NCBI GenBank assembly: GCA_016703265.1
Contig: JADJCK010000012.1
Location: 62,001 to 126,000, forward strand
Direction: 5' to 3'
Source of the DNA: a bacterium
GTDB taxonomy: Bacteria > Krumholzibacteriota > Krumholzibacteriia > LZORAL124-64-63
Length of the DNA stretch: 64,000 nt
The notes under the pieces were generated by a model. It was not told the origin of the DNA, did not search any database, and was given only the letters and a program-made list of their open reading frames with translations. Of this stretch, positions 47,305-56,740 are shown in pieces. The position numbers and the translations under genes are program-made. Position 1 is the first letter of the stretch; every line of letters starts with the position of its first letter.

Positions 47305-48501
47305 CTACTCGCCGTCGTAGTCGCTGGCCTGCTTGCGCGACAGCGAAATGCGCCGCCGGCTCAGGTCGATATCCAGCACGCGCACCGTGATCTCCTCGTC
47401 CTCGTTCACGACCTCGCGCGGGTGGACGATACGCCGGTTCGCCAGCTCGGAGATGTGGATCAGTCCCTCGATGCCCGGCTGCAGTTCCACGAACACGCCG
47501 AAGTCGACCAGGCGCGTGACCTTGCCGGTCACGTCGCTGCCGGCGGCGAGCGAACCGGCCGTCGACGGCCAGGGGTCGCTGGCCAGGGCCTTGATCGACA
47601 GGCTGATGCGCTCGTTGCGCCCGCCGCCCAGGTTCTGGATCTCGAGCACCTTCACCTTCACGGTCTCGCCTTCGCGCAGCACATCGGCCGGATTGGCCAC
47701 GCGCTGGTGCGAGATCTGCGAGATGTGCACCAGGCCCTCGATGCCGCCGATATCGATGAAGGCGCCGAACGGGACCAGCCGTGTCACCGTGCCGTCGCGC
47801 ACATCGCCCAGCGACAGCGCCTGGCGGGTGCGCGTGGCCTCGGTGTCGCGGTGTTCCTGCAGGAAGGCGCGGCGCGAGACGACGACGTTGCGCCCGTCCT
47901 CCGACAGTTCGACGATCTTGAACTTGTAGGACTTGCCCACGAAAATGCTCGGGTCGTCGGCGCGCCGCAGGTCGATCTGGCTGAACGGGCAGAACGCGCG
48001 CACACCCGACAGGCTGATCGAGAAGCCGCCCTTGTTCGTCTCGCCGACCTTGCCCTCGACCGGCGTGCCGCTGGCGAAGGCATCAGCCAGCGCCCGCTTC
48101 CCGGCTTCGCGCAGGTTGATCGCGAGCGTGAACTTCAGGTCGCCGTCCTTGCCCTTGGCCAGGTGCCCGTCGATGTGGTCGCCGACCTTGTGGACCAGTT
48201 CGCCCTTGTCGTCACGCAGTTCCTCGATCGACATCGGCACCTCGCTGCGGCCGCCGCAATCGATCATCGCCTCCGCATCTGTGATCATGACGATGGTGCC
48301 GGACACCTTGTCGCCAGCCCTGGGCTCGGACGGGGCGGCGGCGCCCTCGCTGGCCAGCAGGGCCGCGAACTCGGTGGAAGGTTCGTCATCTGCCGGTAGT
48401 ACGACCGGGCTGCCGGGCACTTCCGGCGTCGGCGTCTCTGAGGCGAGCTGCGGGTCGGGCTGGGAGGTGGATTCCTGGAAATCGTTGGGTTCGCTGGTCA
48501 T
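47305..48501 (-). CDS. rpsA: Ribosomal protein S1-like, four S1 domains
   Basis: A 398-residue RNA-binding protein. Four S1 (OB) domains lie at about 50-115, 130-200, 215-285 and 305-380; VPFGAFIDIGGIEGLVHISQIS is the clearest repeat, followed by VDFGVFVELQPGIEGLIHISEL. It is shorter than the six-domain S1 of E. coli and closer to the four-domain forms of other phyla. N-terminal 45 residues are acidic and Pro-rich. Start MTSEPND is chosen by AGGAT upstream. It may act as S1 or a related RNA-chaperone. Confidence 0.88.
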   Translation of the reverse strand: MTSEPNDFQESTSQPDPQLASETPTPEVPGSPVVLPADDEPSTEFAALLASEGAAAPSEPRAGDKVSGTIVMITDAEAMIDCGGRSEVPMSIEELRDDKGELVHKVGDHIDGHLAKGKDGDLKFTLAINLREAGKRALADAFASGTPVEGKVGETNKGGFSISLSGVRAFCPFSQIDLRRADDPSIFVGKSYKFKIVELSEDGRNVVVSRRAFLQEHRDTEATRTRQALSLGDVRDGTVTRLVPFGAFIDIGGIEGLVHISQISHQRVANPADVLREGETVKVKVLEIQNLGGGRNERISLSIKALASDPWPSTAGSLAAGSDVTGKVTRLVDFGVFVELQPGIEGLIHISELANRRIVHPREVVNEDEEITVRVLDIDLSRRRISLSRKQASDYDGE

Positions 48502-48591
48502 GTCGGATCCTGTTCGCCGGGTCGGTGACTGGCCGGTTCCGGGCATGGACACGCCCGCCGCCCCGCCGGCCGCGGGGCCGGGGCTCCCAAA

Positions 48592-48600
48592 AGTATAGCA
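48592..48600 (-). promoter_or_regulatory. Extended -10 promoter of rpsA
   Basis: On the minus strand TGCTATACT, an extended -10 with TGn before TATACT, about 95 bases before the rpsA ATG. The best TTGTGG -35 is 20 bases away, so the extended -10 is the main signal. Confidence 0.5.
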
Positions 48601-48666
48601 CAACCTGTGTTCGACGCCCACAATGGCAGGCTTTTTCGGGACCGGGGAGGCCGCCGGGACGGCCGG

Positions 48667-49353
48667 TCAGCCCATGACGCAGATGTAGACGCAGAAGAAG
48701 TGGAAGGCTGCCGCCGCCAGCACGAAAAGGTGCCAGATGGCGTGGTTCCAGGCCAGCCCGCGGGCGGCGTAGAACCCGGCGCCGCCGCTGTAGAAGACCC
48801 CGCCGATCAGCAGCAGGAGCGGCCCCGGCGCCGGCAGGTGACGCACCAGGGGCACGGCGACGATCAACGCTAGCCAGCCGAGCGCCAGGTACAGGACCAG
48901 CGACAGGCGCCGGAGAAAGCGTCGCCGCACAAGGACCTCGAAGACGATTCCGCCGGCAGCAAGGGCCCAGACGATACCCAGCAACGACCAGCCCCAGGGG
49001 CCGCGCAGCGTCACGAGCGCAAAGGGGGTATAGGTCCCGGCGATCAGGAAGTAGATCGCGGCGTGGTCCAGGGCCTGGAACACCTGCTTGGCGCGGCCGG
49101 GCCGCAGCGCGTGGTACATCGAGGAGGCGCTGAACAGCAGGATCAGGCTGGTTCCGTAGACGGCTCCCGCCACGATGCGCCAGGGATCATGGGCCTGCGC
49201 ACCGCGCCAGACCAGCAGCACCAGGGCCACCACGCCGAGCAGGGCCCCGGCCCCGTGCGTGACGGCATGGGCGATCTCCTGGCCGAGCGGGTAGTCCGTG
49301 CGTCGACCGTCGGGGGCCATGTGGGTTGTATGCGCCATGCGGGTCGTACTCAT
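48667..49353 (-). CDS. Hemolysin III/YqfA-family membrane protein
   Basis: A 228-residue seven-helix protein. It holds the family marks EIAHAVTHGAGALLG, SSMYHAL, LDHAAIYFLIAGTYTPF and HLFVLAAAAFHFF, i.e. the Ser and His/Asp residues of the CREST/PAQR-like superfamily that bind zinc. The name comes from Bacillus HlyIII, but most members are not haemolysins. Start MSTTR is chosen because the longer form has a Pro-rich leader. No operon partner. Confidence 0.85.
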   Translation of the reverse strand: MSTTRMAHTTHMAPDGRRTDYPLGQEIAHAVTHGAGALLGVVALVLLVWRGAQAHDPWRIVAGAVYGTSLILLFSASSMYHALRPGRAKQVFQALDHAAIYFLIAGTYTPFALVTLRGPWGWSLLGIVWALAAGGIVFEVLVRRRFLRRLSLVLYLALGWLALIVAVPLVRHLPAPGPLLLLIGGVFYSGGAGFYAARGLAWNHAIWHLFVLAAAAFHFFCVYICVMG

Positions 49354-49436
49354 GGGGTATCCCGGGACGAGGGTGGCAGGGCTCAACCGTCCCCCCAAAG
49401 TAGGCGCGACAGGGATGGCGGTCAAACCGTCCCGGG

Positions 49437-51188
49437 TCAGGCATCCCGCGCCAGGACGAAGAGCGTGATGTCGTCGCTGGCGGCGGCCAGGCCGGTCTGC
49501 GCCGCTGCGGCGCCCAGCAGGCGGCCGGCCGCCGATTCATCGCCCGGTTGGTTGATGTGGACGGCGATGGCTGCCAGCAGGCCGTCGATCACCGCTTGCG
49601 GGCCGCCGGCGGCCGCGTCCCGCACCGCGGTCTCGAGGCCAGCTTCGGTGAATTCGGTGCCGTCCGGGGCCATCGCCTCGGTGACGCCGTCGGTGTAGGC
49701 CACCAGCAGGTCTCCGGCGTCCAGGCGCACGGGGAACACCGGGTAGGTCATCTCGGGAATCATCCCCAACGGGGTGCCGGCGGGCTTGAGCCATTGCACG
49801 GTGCCGTCGGCCCGCAGCAGCAGGGGCGGGTTGTGCCCGGCGCTGGCATAGCGCAGTCCGGACCCGTCCGGATTCAGGACCGCCATGAACAGGGTGGCGA
49901 ACCGCTCGGGGTCGGTGCTCTCGAAGAGGGCGTCGTTGGCGGCCTCGAGCAGTTGCCCGGGATCGTTGGTGACGCGTGCCAGTGCCCGAAGGCTCGCCTG
50001 CAACGTGCCGGTCAGCAGCGCGGCGGGCATGCCCTTGCCCGAGACGTCGGCGATGGTCACGGCAAGCGATCCGTCGCTCAGGTGCAGGCAGTCGTAGGTG
50101 TCGCCGCTGACATGCAGGGAAGGCACGTTCGTCGCCGCCAGGCGGTAGCCGGGCACTTCAGGCAGGCTGCGCGGCAGCAGTCGCTGCTGGATCTCGCGCG
50201 CCGCATTGAGCTGCTGCTCCAGGTCCTCGCGGGCCAGCGTCTCGTCCAGGCCTTCCAGGCCGACGCGCGCGACCTCTTCCTGCGACTTGGCCAGTGTCGC
50301 CGCGAACAGGTCGGCCGGGACATCGAGCCCGATCAGCTTCGAGATCTCCTGCACTTCGCGATCGACCTTGTCGGCCAGGGCCTGCATCGCCGGTTCCGGC
50401 AGGCCCAGTCGCTCGGCCAGGTCCTCGGGGCGGCAGGGCTCGTCGCCGTCGCCGTTGTCGCCAAATCCGATCGCGCGCACGGTCAGGACCGCCTCGCGCA
50501 GCAAGGCGATCATCTCGGCCGTCTCGACCGGCAACTCGCCGGGCGAGAAGTCCTCGGGCAGGAACTCCACCGAATCGGCGAACAGTGTCGGCAGGTGCCA
50601 CTCACGCAGGAGGCGGCCGCCGACCTCGCCGTGGTGGAAGTCGAAGACGCGCATCTCGGCGTCGGCCAGGGTCATGCCCGACTCTTGCGCGAGTTCGGCG
50701 GCGCGGGCCATCTCGGGACTGGCGCGCTGGGCCATGGCCGCGAGTCCGATGGCGTGCAGGATGCCGGCCAGCCAGGCGTCCTCGTGCTGTCGTGAGCCGC
50801 GCAGCCAGGCCAGTCCCTGGGCGCAGCTGGCAGTGGCCAGGTTGAATCGCCAGAAGTTGCTGGTGTCGAGCCACTGGCGCGAGTCGCCGCTGGGCACCAT
50901 GTCGTGCATGCCCATCAAGAGTGCCACGTTGCGCACGCGCCGCAGGCCCAGTTTCACCAACGCCGCGCGCAGGTCGCGCGTCTCGCGACCGTGCGAGACC
51001 GCGGCGCTGTTGGCGAGGGCCAGGAAGCGCAGCGACATGGCGTTGTCGCTCATGATGACACGTGCCAGCGACCCGATGTCGCACTTCGGGTCCGAAGCCA
51101 GGCTGACCACCTGGGCGGCAACCGACGGCAGGCTGCCGACCCGGCTGACGAGGTCGGCGACGAAGGTTCGTGAGGGTGCGGTTTCCAT
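49437..51188 (-). CDS. HDOD domain fused to SpoIIE-type PP2C phosphatase
   Basis: A 583-residue soluble protein. Residues 10-210 form a helical HDOD domain (FLALANSAAVSHG, LGLRRVRNVALLMGMHD, HHGEVGGRLLREWHLP). A coiled linker (about 300-345, LNAAREIQQRLLPRSLPEVPGY) leads to the RsbU/SpoIIE phosphatase with VSGDTYDC (metal Asp), IADVSGKGMPAALL, YASAGHNPPLLL and VAYTDGVTEA. The C-terminus has the DDITLFVLA Asp pair. RsbU-like enzymes dephosphorylate anti-sigma antagonists; HDOD domains sense cell state. The fusion suggests partner-switch control of stress or motility. No anti-anti-sigma factor is nearby. Confidence 0.88.
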   Translation of the reverse strand: METAPSRTFVADLVSRVGSLPSVAAQVVSLASDPKCDIGSLARVIMSDNAMSLRFLALANSAAVSHGRETRDLRAALVKLGLRRVRNVALLMGMHDMVPSGDSRQWLDTSNFWRFNLATASCAQGLAWLRGSRQHEDAWLAGILHAIGLAAMAQRASPEMARAAELAQESGMTLADAEMRVFDFHHGEVGGRLLREWHLPTLFADSVEFLPEDFSPGELPVETAEMIALLREAVLTVRAIGFGDNGDGDEPCRPEDLAERLGLPEPAMQALADKVDREVQEISKLIGLDVPADLFAATLAKSQEEVARVGLEGLDETLAREDLEQQLNAAREIQQRLLPRSLPEVPGYRLAATNVPSLHVSGDTYDCLHLSDGSLAVTIADVSGKGMPAALLTGTLQASLRALARVTNDPGQLLEAANDALFESTDPERFATLFMAVLNPDGSGLRYASAGHNPPLLLRADGTVQWLKPAGTPLGMIPEMTYPVFPVRLDAGDLLVAYTDGVTEAMAPDGTEFTEAGLETAVRDAAAGGPQAVIDGLLAAIAVHINQPGDESAAGRLLGAAAAQTGLAAASDDITLFVLARDA

Positions 51189-51249
51189 GTAGGGCTGATC
51201 GGCCGCCGGCGGCTGGCGTTGAGCGTTTTCCGCCGCCGACGTCCCGCGC

Positions 51250-53088
51250 CTACTTCACCAGCGTGAGGCGGCCCCCGGCCACGGTCCCGGCGCCGTCGCT
51301 CACCCTGACCAGGTAGGTGCCCGAAGGTGCGGGCTGCCCCGCGTCGTCCACGCCGGGCCAGGTCACAGCCGTTTCGCCGGCCGGCAGGGCCACCGGACCG
51401 TGCTGCCAGAGGCGCCGGCCGCGCACATCGTAGACGGCGACGGTCACGCTGCCGGGACGCTCCAGGCGGAAGGAGACGCGCGCCGAGGGGTTGGCCGGAT
51501 TGGGGGCGATGGCCAGCGACCCGAGGTGCGCGCGCGCGGGCGTCGGCGCCGCAGCCACGCCGGCATCGAGTTCGATGATCTCGTCCACGTTGATGTACCC
51601 GCCGACCGAGGTTTCGGAGTCGACGATGACGATGCGGCACAGGCGCCCGCGATCAGCGGAGAGGTCCCACTCGCGGGGGCTCATCGTGACGGAGCCGTGG
51701 CCGGTTTCACAGTGCAGGATCGTGCCGTCGTTCGCGTCGACGAGGGCGACGTAACAGGTGGCCGGGAAGACGCCTCCACCCACCAGCAGTGTCATGCGAT
51801 GACCGGTCACCACGAATGGACGGGTCTGCAGGCTGCCGGTGATGGAATCGCCGAGCATCGCACCGGGCGCTCCGCGGCCCGACAACGGCCCCGGGTAGTA
51901 TTCGCGACTGCCGAAGAAGCCCGTGCCGACCAGGCCGCTGCTGGCCTCGCCGCGATAGAGCGAGTTGTCGCCGAATGTCGGGTTCCCGAGCGTGGCTGCA
52001 CCCGACCGCACGGGCCAGTCGGCATCTAGGGGATGGGGGAACCAGACCGTCGGCAGCGAGCCGTCCGCAGCCGTTCGCAGCGTGTCGAGCCGCACGACGT
52101 AGCCCAGCCCGGCGCCCAGCGGCAGTTGATAGGCAGCCAGGCGCGAATAGACGTGGATGCCCGCATCGAAGGTGTCCAACTGGGGCGCGTACCCCTGGTC
52201 GAGCAGGCGCTTGCCGACCATCGTCCAGTCGGCCGGGTCCTGCGCCGAGACGATGGTCACGCCCGTCGCGTTGAACTCGCCGAACAGCAGGTGGTGCCAA
52301 TCGCCGAAGACGCGGTACTGCGGGCTCTCGAGCACGCGGCCCGGCTGCGTCCCGTCGTTGATGAACAGGGGACTCTCATCCGTCCAGGTGAGCAGGTCGT
52401 CCGACGTGCCGTGGTAGAGCACGCCGGTCGGCACGCCCGCGAGCAGCTGCTTGGCGGTGACCAGCACATGCCACCGGTCGTTCTCGCGGTAGAGGAACGG
52501 GTCGCGGAAATCACTCCAGGTTGAGCTCGCGCTCCAGATGTAGGCCGTCGTGTCCGGCGAGATCACCGGGCCGCTGCCCAGGCGCGTCCAGTTGTCGAGG
52601 TCCGTCGAGACGGCCAGCCCGATCTGCTGGTTCATGGCAGCGTCGCTGCCGGTGTAGAGCATGACCCAGCGATCCTGCGCTTCATCGCGCGTCACCGAGG
52701 GTGCCCAGAGCGCGCCCTGTTCCCAGCCGGCGGCGCCGGCGGTGACGAGCACCGGACCCTTCAGTTCCCAGTGCCGGAGATCGGGGCTCGTCGCATGCCA
52801 GATGGTGTCTGCAGCCGTGGCCGAAGGCGTGGTCTCGTGGATCGTATGGTAAAAAATGTGGTAGACCGAGTCGGGTCGAATGATACTGAAATCCCAGACC
52901 TGCCGGCCCGGATGCCGGAAGTACTTCTGCTCGAAGTCGAAACGCACGAGGGCGGTGGCCGGTCCCGCCACCGCCAGCAGCAGGAGCAGGGCAAGCCCGA
53001 GCGGGCGGCACGCGACAGCAGACAGCAGGCGCTGCCGGCGCGGCGGACAGACGGGAAGCAATCCCGGTGGGGGCGACAAGGGCGACAA
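51250..53088 (-). CDS. Secreted glycosidase-like five-bladed propeller with FlgD-type tail
   Basis: About 612 residues. A signal peptide (LALLLLLAVAGPATA) precedes a GH32/43/68-like propeller (about 40-330): FDFEQKYFRHPGRQVWDFSIIRPD, LWAPSVTRDEAQDRWVMLYTG and FRDPFLYRENDRWHVL, with Asp in the first and FRDP Asp as probable catalytic or stabilising residues. A lectin-like region follows, then the C-terminal FlgD-like Ig domain with IAPNPANPSARVSF and SGTYLVRVSD. No ATG fits; TTG 53088 is chosen because GGAG precedes it by 6 bases. Polysaccharide binding or cleavage is likely; substrate unknown. Confidence 0.72.
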   Translation of the reverse strand: MSPLSPPPGLLPVCPPRRQRLLSAVACRPLGLALLLLLAVAGPATALVRFDFEQKYFRHPGRQVWDFSIIRPDSVYHIFYHTIHETTPSATAADTIWHATSPDLRHWELKGPVLVTAGAAGWEQGALWAPSVTRDEAQDRWVMLYTGSDAAMNQQIGLAVSTDLDNWTRLGSGPVISPDTTAYIWSASSTWSDFRDPFLYRENDRWHVLVTAKQLLAGVPTGVLYHGTSDDLLTWTDESPLFINDGTQPGRVLESPQYRVFGDWHHLLFGEFNATGVTIVSAQDPADWTMVGKRLLDQGYAPQLDTFDAGIHVYSRLAAYQLPLGAGLGYVVRLDTLRTAADGSLPTVWFPHPLDADWPVRSGAATLGNPTFGDNSLYRGEASSGLVGTGFFGSREYYPGPLSGRGAPGAMLGDSITGSLQTRPFVVTGHRMTLLVGGGVFPATCYVALVDANDGTILHCETGHGSVTMSPREWDLSADRGRLCRIVIVDSETSVGGYINVDEIIELDAGVAAAPTPARAHLGSLAIAPNPANPSARVSFRLERPGSVTVAVYDVRGRRLWQHGPVALPAGETAVTWPGVDDAGQPAPSGTYLVRVSDGAGTVAGGRLTLVK

Positions 53089-53192
53089 GTTCCGCTCCGC
53101 GCACGGGTGGTGGCAACATATGGCCTGGGCGCCTGACGCCCCTGGATTTGCAGATGTCGGCTCTATTTTACCATCACGGCCGATCGCGGTCA

Positions 53193-54227
53193 ATGCCACT
53201 CCTGTTGGGCGTGGCCGTGGTGATCCTATGTGCCGGTTCCGCAATGGGTTCGGCGCCGCCGCCGGCGGCACGTGAGGCCCTGGCGCGGGTGGACAGCCTC
53301 CTGGCAGTCGGATTGCCCGACCAGGCGGCGGAACTGGCCTTGGCGGGCGTCAAGCGGTGGGGCAAGGACCCCCTGTATGGCTGGCAGTTGCAGGGACGGG
53401 CCGGTGCCGCGCTCGTCGCCGCCGGCCGCAGCCGCGAAGCACTCACCATGCTCGAGCCGGCCCTGCAGCTGAACCCCCGCGACGGTGCACTCCACCATCA
53501 GCTGGGACTGGCGCTCGCAGCGCTGGGCCGCCGCGGGCGGGCCCTGGCGGAATTCGACGAAGCCGCCGCGTTGGACCCCTCGTCCGTGGCCCCGCGGCTG
53601 GAGGCGGGTCGGATCCGCGGCGCCCTGGGCGACTGGGCGCGCGCCCGCGCGGACCTCGAAGCGGCGAGGCGCCTGTGCGGCGGCTGCCCCGAAGCCGACC
53701 GGCTGCTCGGCAGCATGCTCCTGTCGGCCGGCAGGCCGGGTGAGGCCGTGGCTCCGCTGCAGCGATTATGGGCGGCCCAGCCGTCTGCGGAGGTCCGGCG
53801 GCACCTGCTGGCCGCCCTTGCCGGGGCCCGTGCGGACTCCGCGCTTCTTGCGCTTGTCTCGGCCACGCCGTGTGCGCAATGGACCGGCGATGACTGGCGC
53901 ATGGCCGTCCAGTCCGAAGGGCGGCTCGGGGGCGCCATCTGGGCCGGGGCGGCCCTCAAGGCCGCTGCCGACGGCGACACGACACAGGTGCCCGTGGCCG
54001 AAGACGTTTTCTGGGCCCAGGCTTCCCTCAACCTGCTGGCAGCGGGGCGCGCGGACGCGGCGCTCGAAGCCGTGGACCGGGCGCTGGCCCTGGTGCCGGA
54101 CCGATCCGCCTATCACCACAACCGGGCCGCCGTGCTGGTGGCCCTCGGCAGGCTGGACGAAGCCCGTGGCGCGCTTGAAGCCGCCGGCAGGGAGCCGTCG
54201 CCGCCTGCCGCGGGGGAGAAGCCGTGA
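53193..54227 (+). CDS. Secreted TPR-repeat protein
   Basis: A 344-residue exported protein. The signal peptide is LLLGVAVVILCAGSAMGS. Five or more tetratricopeptide repeats can be seen: AAGRSREALTMLEPALQLNP, ALGRRGRALAEFDEAAALDP, ALGDWARARADLEAA, and two near the end (AAGRADAALEAVDRALALVP, ALGRLDEARGALEAA). TPR units bind partner proteins. ATG 53193 lies 104 bases from the divergent glycosidase gene. It overlaps the next gene by GTGA; the pair is probably one complex. Confidence 0.78.
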   Translation: MPLLLGVAVVILCAGSAMGSAPPPAAREALARVDSLLAVGLPDQAAELALAGVKRWGKDPLYGWQLQGRAGAALVAAGRSREALTMLEPALQLNPRDGALHHQLGLALAALGRRGRALAEFDEAAALDPSSVAPRLEAGRIRGALGDWARARADLEAARRLCGGCPEADRLLGSMLLSAGRPGEAVAPLQRLWAAQPSAEVRRHLLAALAGARADSALLALVSATPCAQWTGDDWRMAVQSEGRLGGAIWAGAALKAAADGDTTQVPVAEDVFWAQASLNLLAAGRADAALEAVDRALALVPDRSAYHHNRAAVLVALGRLDEARGALEAAGREPSPPAAGEKP

Positions 54228-55162
54228 GCCGCAGCGGAACGAAAGTGTTTGGGGCGCAGCTGTTCGTGCCGGCCGTCGTGGCCGCGCTGGCCGTCCTGGC
54301 CGGATGCGCCGGCACGGCGAAGGGGCCCCGGCAGGCGGCAGAGGCGCCCCCGCCCGTGGCGGTCAGGCCGCTGGCCCGCGATGCCGACCTGAACGAGTCG
54401 CCGGCTCCTGCAGGAGCCTGGCGTGAGCACCGGCTGTCGCGCTGCCGCGATGATGTTGAGATTCCGGCGGCCGTCGAGAAACTGGTGGCGCTCAGTTCCG
54501 AATTCTACCGGGAGAGAGCCGGGTCCGATGCCATCGTCGAACTCGAGTTGGCGTGCAGCGGGGGGCAGCGGCATCCGCTCGTGCTGGTGACGCTCGGACA
54601 GCTGTACATGCTGGCCGGGCAGGGAGAGCCCACCTTGCTGCCGAAGGAAGGTCCCGCGCGCGATGTCGGCAGTTGGGCGCGCAACCAGCCGCGGCTGCTG
54701 GCACGGTCGCGCCAGTTGCTGGCCGAGGCGGCGGCGGCCTGGCCACAGGACGCCGGCATCGACTATCTGCTGGCCGACGTGGCGCGGGCGTCCGGCGATA
54801 CCCTGGCCGCGGCCTCCCTGGTGGCCGGCGCTGCTGCCAAGTGCACCGGCGGCCGGACGTTTCGCCTCCTGCAATTCTACCAGCAGCTCAACCGCTACCC
54901 GGCCCGCCACGAGGGTGGCCCGGCGCCGGACTACCCGGCCGGGGCGCTGGAGCGGCGGGAGCAGGGCGAGGTGGTCGTAGACCTGCTGCTCAGCCCGGAC
55001 GCCCGGGTGCGCCAGGCGGTCGTCGTCAGTTCGCCGTCGGAGGATTTGTCCGCGGCCGCTACCGAATGCCTGCGTCGCGGGAGGTTCTCGGCGTCTCGGC
55101 TGGGCAAGTACCCCATCTGGAGCTGGCTGCGGGTCACGGTGGCCTTCCGGCTGGAATCCTGA
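54224..55162 (+). CDS. Lipoprotein with TonB C-terminal domain
   Basis: A 312-residue protein. The signal peptide ends in a lipobox (AVLAGC). The middle is helical, with TPR-like pieces (LARSRQLLAEAAAAWP, YLLADVARAS). The last 80 residues (PDYPAGALERREQGEVVVDLLLSPDARVRQAVVVSS ... W-S-W-L-RVTVAFRL) are a TonB_C fold. TonB normally has an N-terminal inner-membrane helix; here the anchor is lipid. It may be an outer-membrane-facing variant or a degenerate TonB paralog. GTG 54224 overlaps the TPR gene by four bases. Confidence 0.72.
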   Translation: MSRSGTKVFGAQLFVPAVVAALAVLAGCAGTAKGPRQAAEAPPPVAVRPLARDADLNESPAPAGAWREHRLSRCRDDVEIPAAVEKLVALSSEFYRERAGSDAIVELELACSGGQRHPLVLVTLGQLYMLAGQGEPTLLPKEGPARDVGSWARNQPRLLARSRQLLAEAAAAWPQDAGIDYLLADVARASGDTLAAASLVAGAAAKCTGGRTFRLLQFYQQLNRYPARHEGGPAPDYPAGALERREQGEVVVDLLLSPDARVRQAVVVSSPSEDLSAAATECLRRGRFSASRLGKYPIWSWLRVTVAFRLES

Positions 55163-55214
55163 ACCGGGATCGGGGCCGTCCGTATGCGGCCGGATGTCGT
55201 TTGTCAGATGCCGG

Positions 55215-55243
55215 TTGCTTTGCCCGGGCGCTTTGCCTTATTT
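55215..55243 (+). promoter_or_regulatory. Candidate promoter of the TolB-like lipoprotein
   Basis: TTGCTT, 17 bases, TTATTT. Ends 81 bases before the ATG at 55324. Moderate match only. Confidence 0.4.
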
Positions 55244-55323
55244 TTCCATGTCCCTGGTGGGGCCGTGGTGGAGAACGTCCGCCCGGCCGCACGGCATACC
55301 CCGCGCCGGAGGTCTTCCCAGAC

Positions 55324-56724
55324 ATGACTTGGCTGCGAAACCGCTGCCTGCCGATGGCTTACCTCGCCCTGCTCGCCACCCTGGTCGTGGTGGGTTGCAC
55401 CAGCAAGGAGGACCCGTCGGAGACCCTGACGGTCTGCGGCAATCACTCCTGCGGCGAACTGGTCATGGTCACGACCGACACCTCCAGTGACGGCTACCAT
55501 TACCTCAGCCCGCGCTTGTCGCCGGACGGTACCACCATCGCCTTCACGTGCGACTGGTGGTCGCTGCCTTCGGACCCGCGCTATGCGGGCGATGACTACT
55601 TCGTCAATTACCGGCAGGTGGGACTGATCCCGGTCCAGACCGGGGTGGAGCCGGCGGAGAATCTCGCCGCGCTGGGTGCGCGACTGGTCCGGCTGCAGGA
55701 TTTCAGCCTCCTTATTTCCGGAACCGGCGACTTCCAGCAGGGCGCGGCCGACTTCGACAAGGGTCCGCCGGTGTGGGTGGACGATCAGACACTCCTGTTC
55801 CCGATGCGGGTGCGCATCGGTTTCCGCATGTTCCGCGCCGACATCACGAATCCCGCAGTGACGACGGTGACGCCTGTCTTCATGGAACCCGCCGATGCGA
55901 CGCCGTCGCCGGTCCTGTGGCAGCACCTTGAACCGACGCTGTCGCCTGATGGCCGTTGGCTGGCCTTCACGCGGTCGGGTTGTGCGATTCCGGATTCGTT
56001 CGAGACATGCTCAGGTCTGGCGCTGTGGGCGCTGGACATGTCGACGGCCGGCGCCAATAACGGTTACGGCGCACGCGCCTTCCCGGTGACGACGGAGTAT
56101 TCTCGCATCGAGACACCGGCATGGTCGCCGGACGGTTCCACGCTCGTCTTCAGTGGCGGCCTCGATGTGGCGGGACAGCGTGGGGTGGGCACGGAGTTGT
56201 TCACGGTCGACTTCGACACCACGGGCCTGGCTGCCGGCACCATGGCGCTGGACCGCAACCTGCGTCGGTTGACGTCCACGCCGCTGGCTGAGGGCGATCC
56301 GATCACGGGTGTGCTGAACACGTCGCCGTGCTACGCGCTCGACGGCAGCAGTGTCTACTTCGTATCCACTCGCCGTGCGCCTTCCATCACCTTGCACGAC
56401 CGCAGTATCTGGCGCGTGCCGTCCGATGGAACCCTCGATCCCGAGGTGTACTACTTCACACGTGCCGATGAAGCCGACCCGAGCATCAACCCCGACGGTT
56501 CGGTTCTGTTCAGCAGCGCGCTCGGCTTCCCGACCGAGATGTTGAACCGGCTCGAGGAAGAAGCCTACCAGCGCATCTGGCAGCAGGACCAGTTCGACAT
56601 CGAGAACACGCCGGGCTACGTGCCGAAGACCGAGTTGCAGATGAGGAACGAGGCCGCCGAGGAGCGCCAGTTGCTCGAGTTCTTTGAAGGCGTCATGTCG
56701 CACCTGTACTTCTACCGTCCGTGA
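55324..56724 (+). CDS. TolB-like beta-propeller lipoprotein
   Basis: A 466-residue exported lipoprotein with lipobox TLVVVGC. Three PD40/TolB repeats are plain: LSPDGTTIAFT, LSPDGRWLAFTR and WSPDGSTLVFSG, and two more are weak (YALDGSSVYFVST, INPDGSVLFSS). Two extra cysteine pairs lie outside the propeller. A C-terminal 50-residue helical tail (about 410-466) is Glu-rich. TolB-like propellers bind other envelope proteins. ATG 55324 gives a good n-region. It could work with the TonB-C lipoprotein upstream. Confidence 0.78.
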   Translation: MTWLRNRCLPMAYLALLATLVVVGCTSKEDPSETLTVCGNHSCGELVMVTTDTSSDGYHYLSPRLSPDGTTIAFTCDWWSLPSDPRYAGDDYFVNYRQVGLIPVQTGVEPAENLAALGARLVRLQDFSLLISGTGDFQQGAADFDKGPPVWVDDQTLLFPMRVRIGFRMFRADITNPAVTTVTPVFMEPADATPSPVLWQHLEPTLSPDGRWLAFTRSGCAIPDSFETCSGLALWALDMSTAGANNGYGARAFPVTTEYSRIETPAWSPDGSTLVFSGGLDVAGQRGVGTELFTVDFDTTGLAAGTMALDRNLRRLTSTPLAEGDPITGVLNTSPCYALDGSSVYFVSTRRAPSITLHDRSIWRVPSDGTLDPEVYYFTRADEADPSINPDGSVLFSSALGFPTEMLNRLEEEAYQRIWQQDQFDIENTPGYVPKTELQMRNEAAEERQLLEFFEGVMSHLYFYRP

Positions 56725-56740
56725 GGAAACGGGCAGGGCG

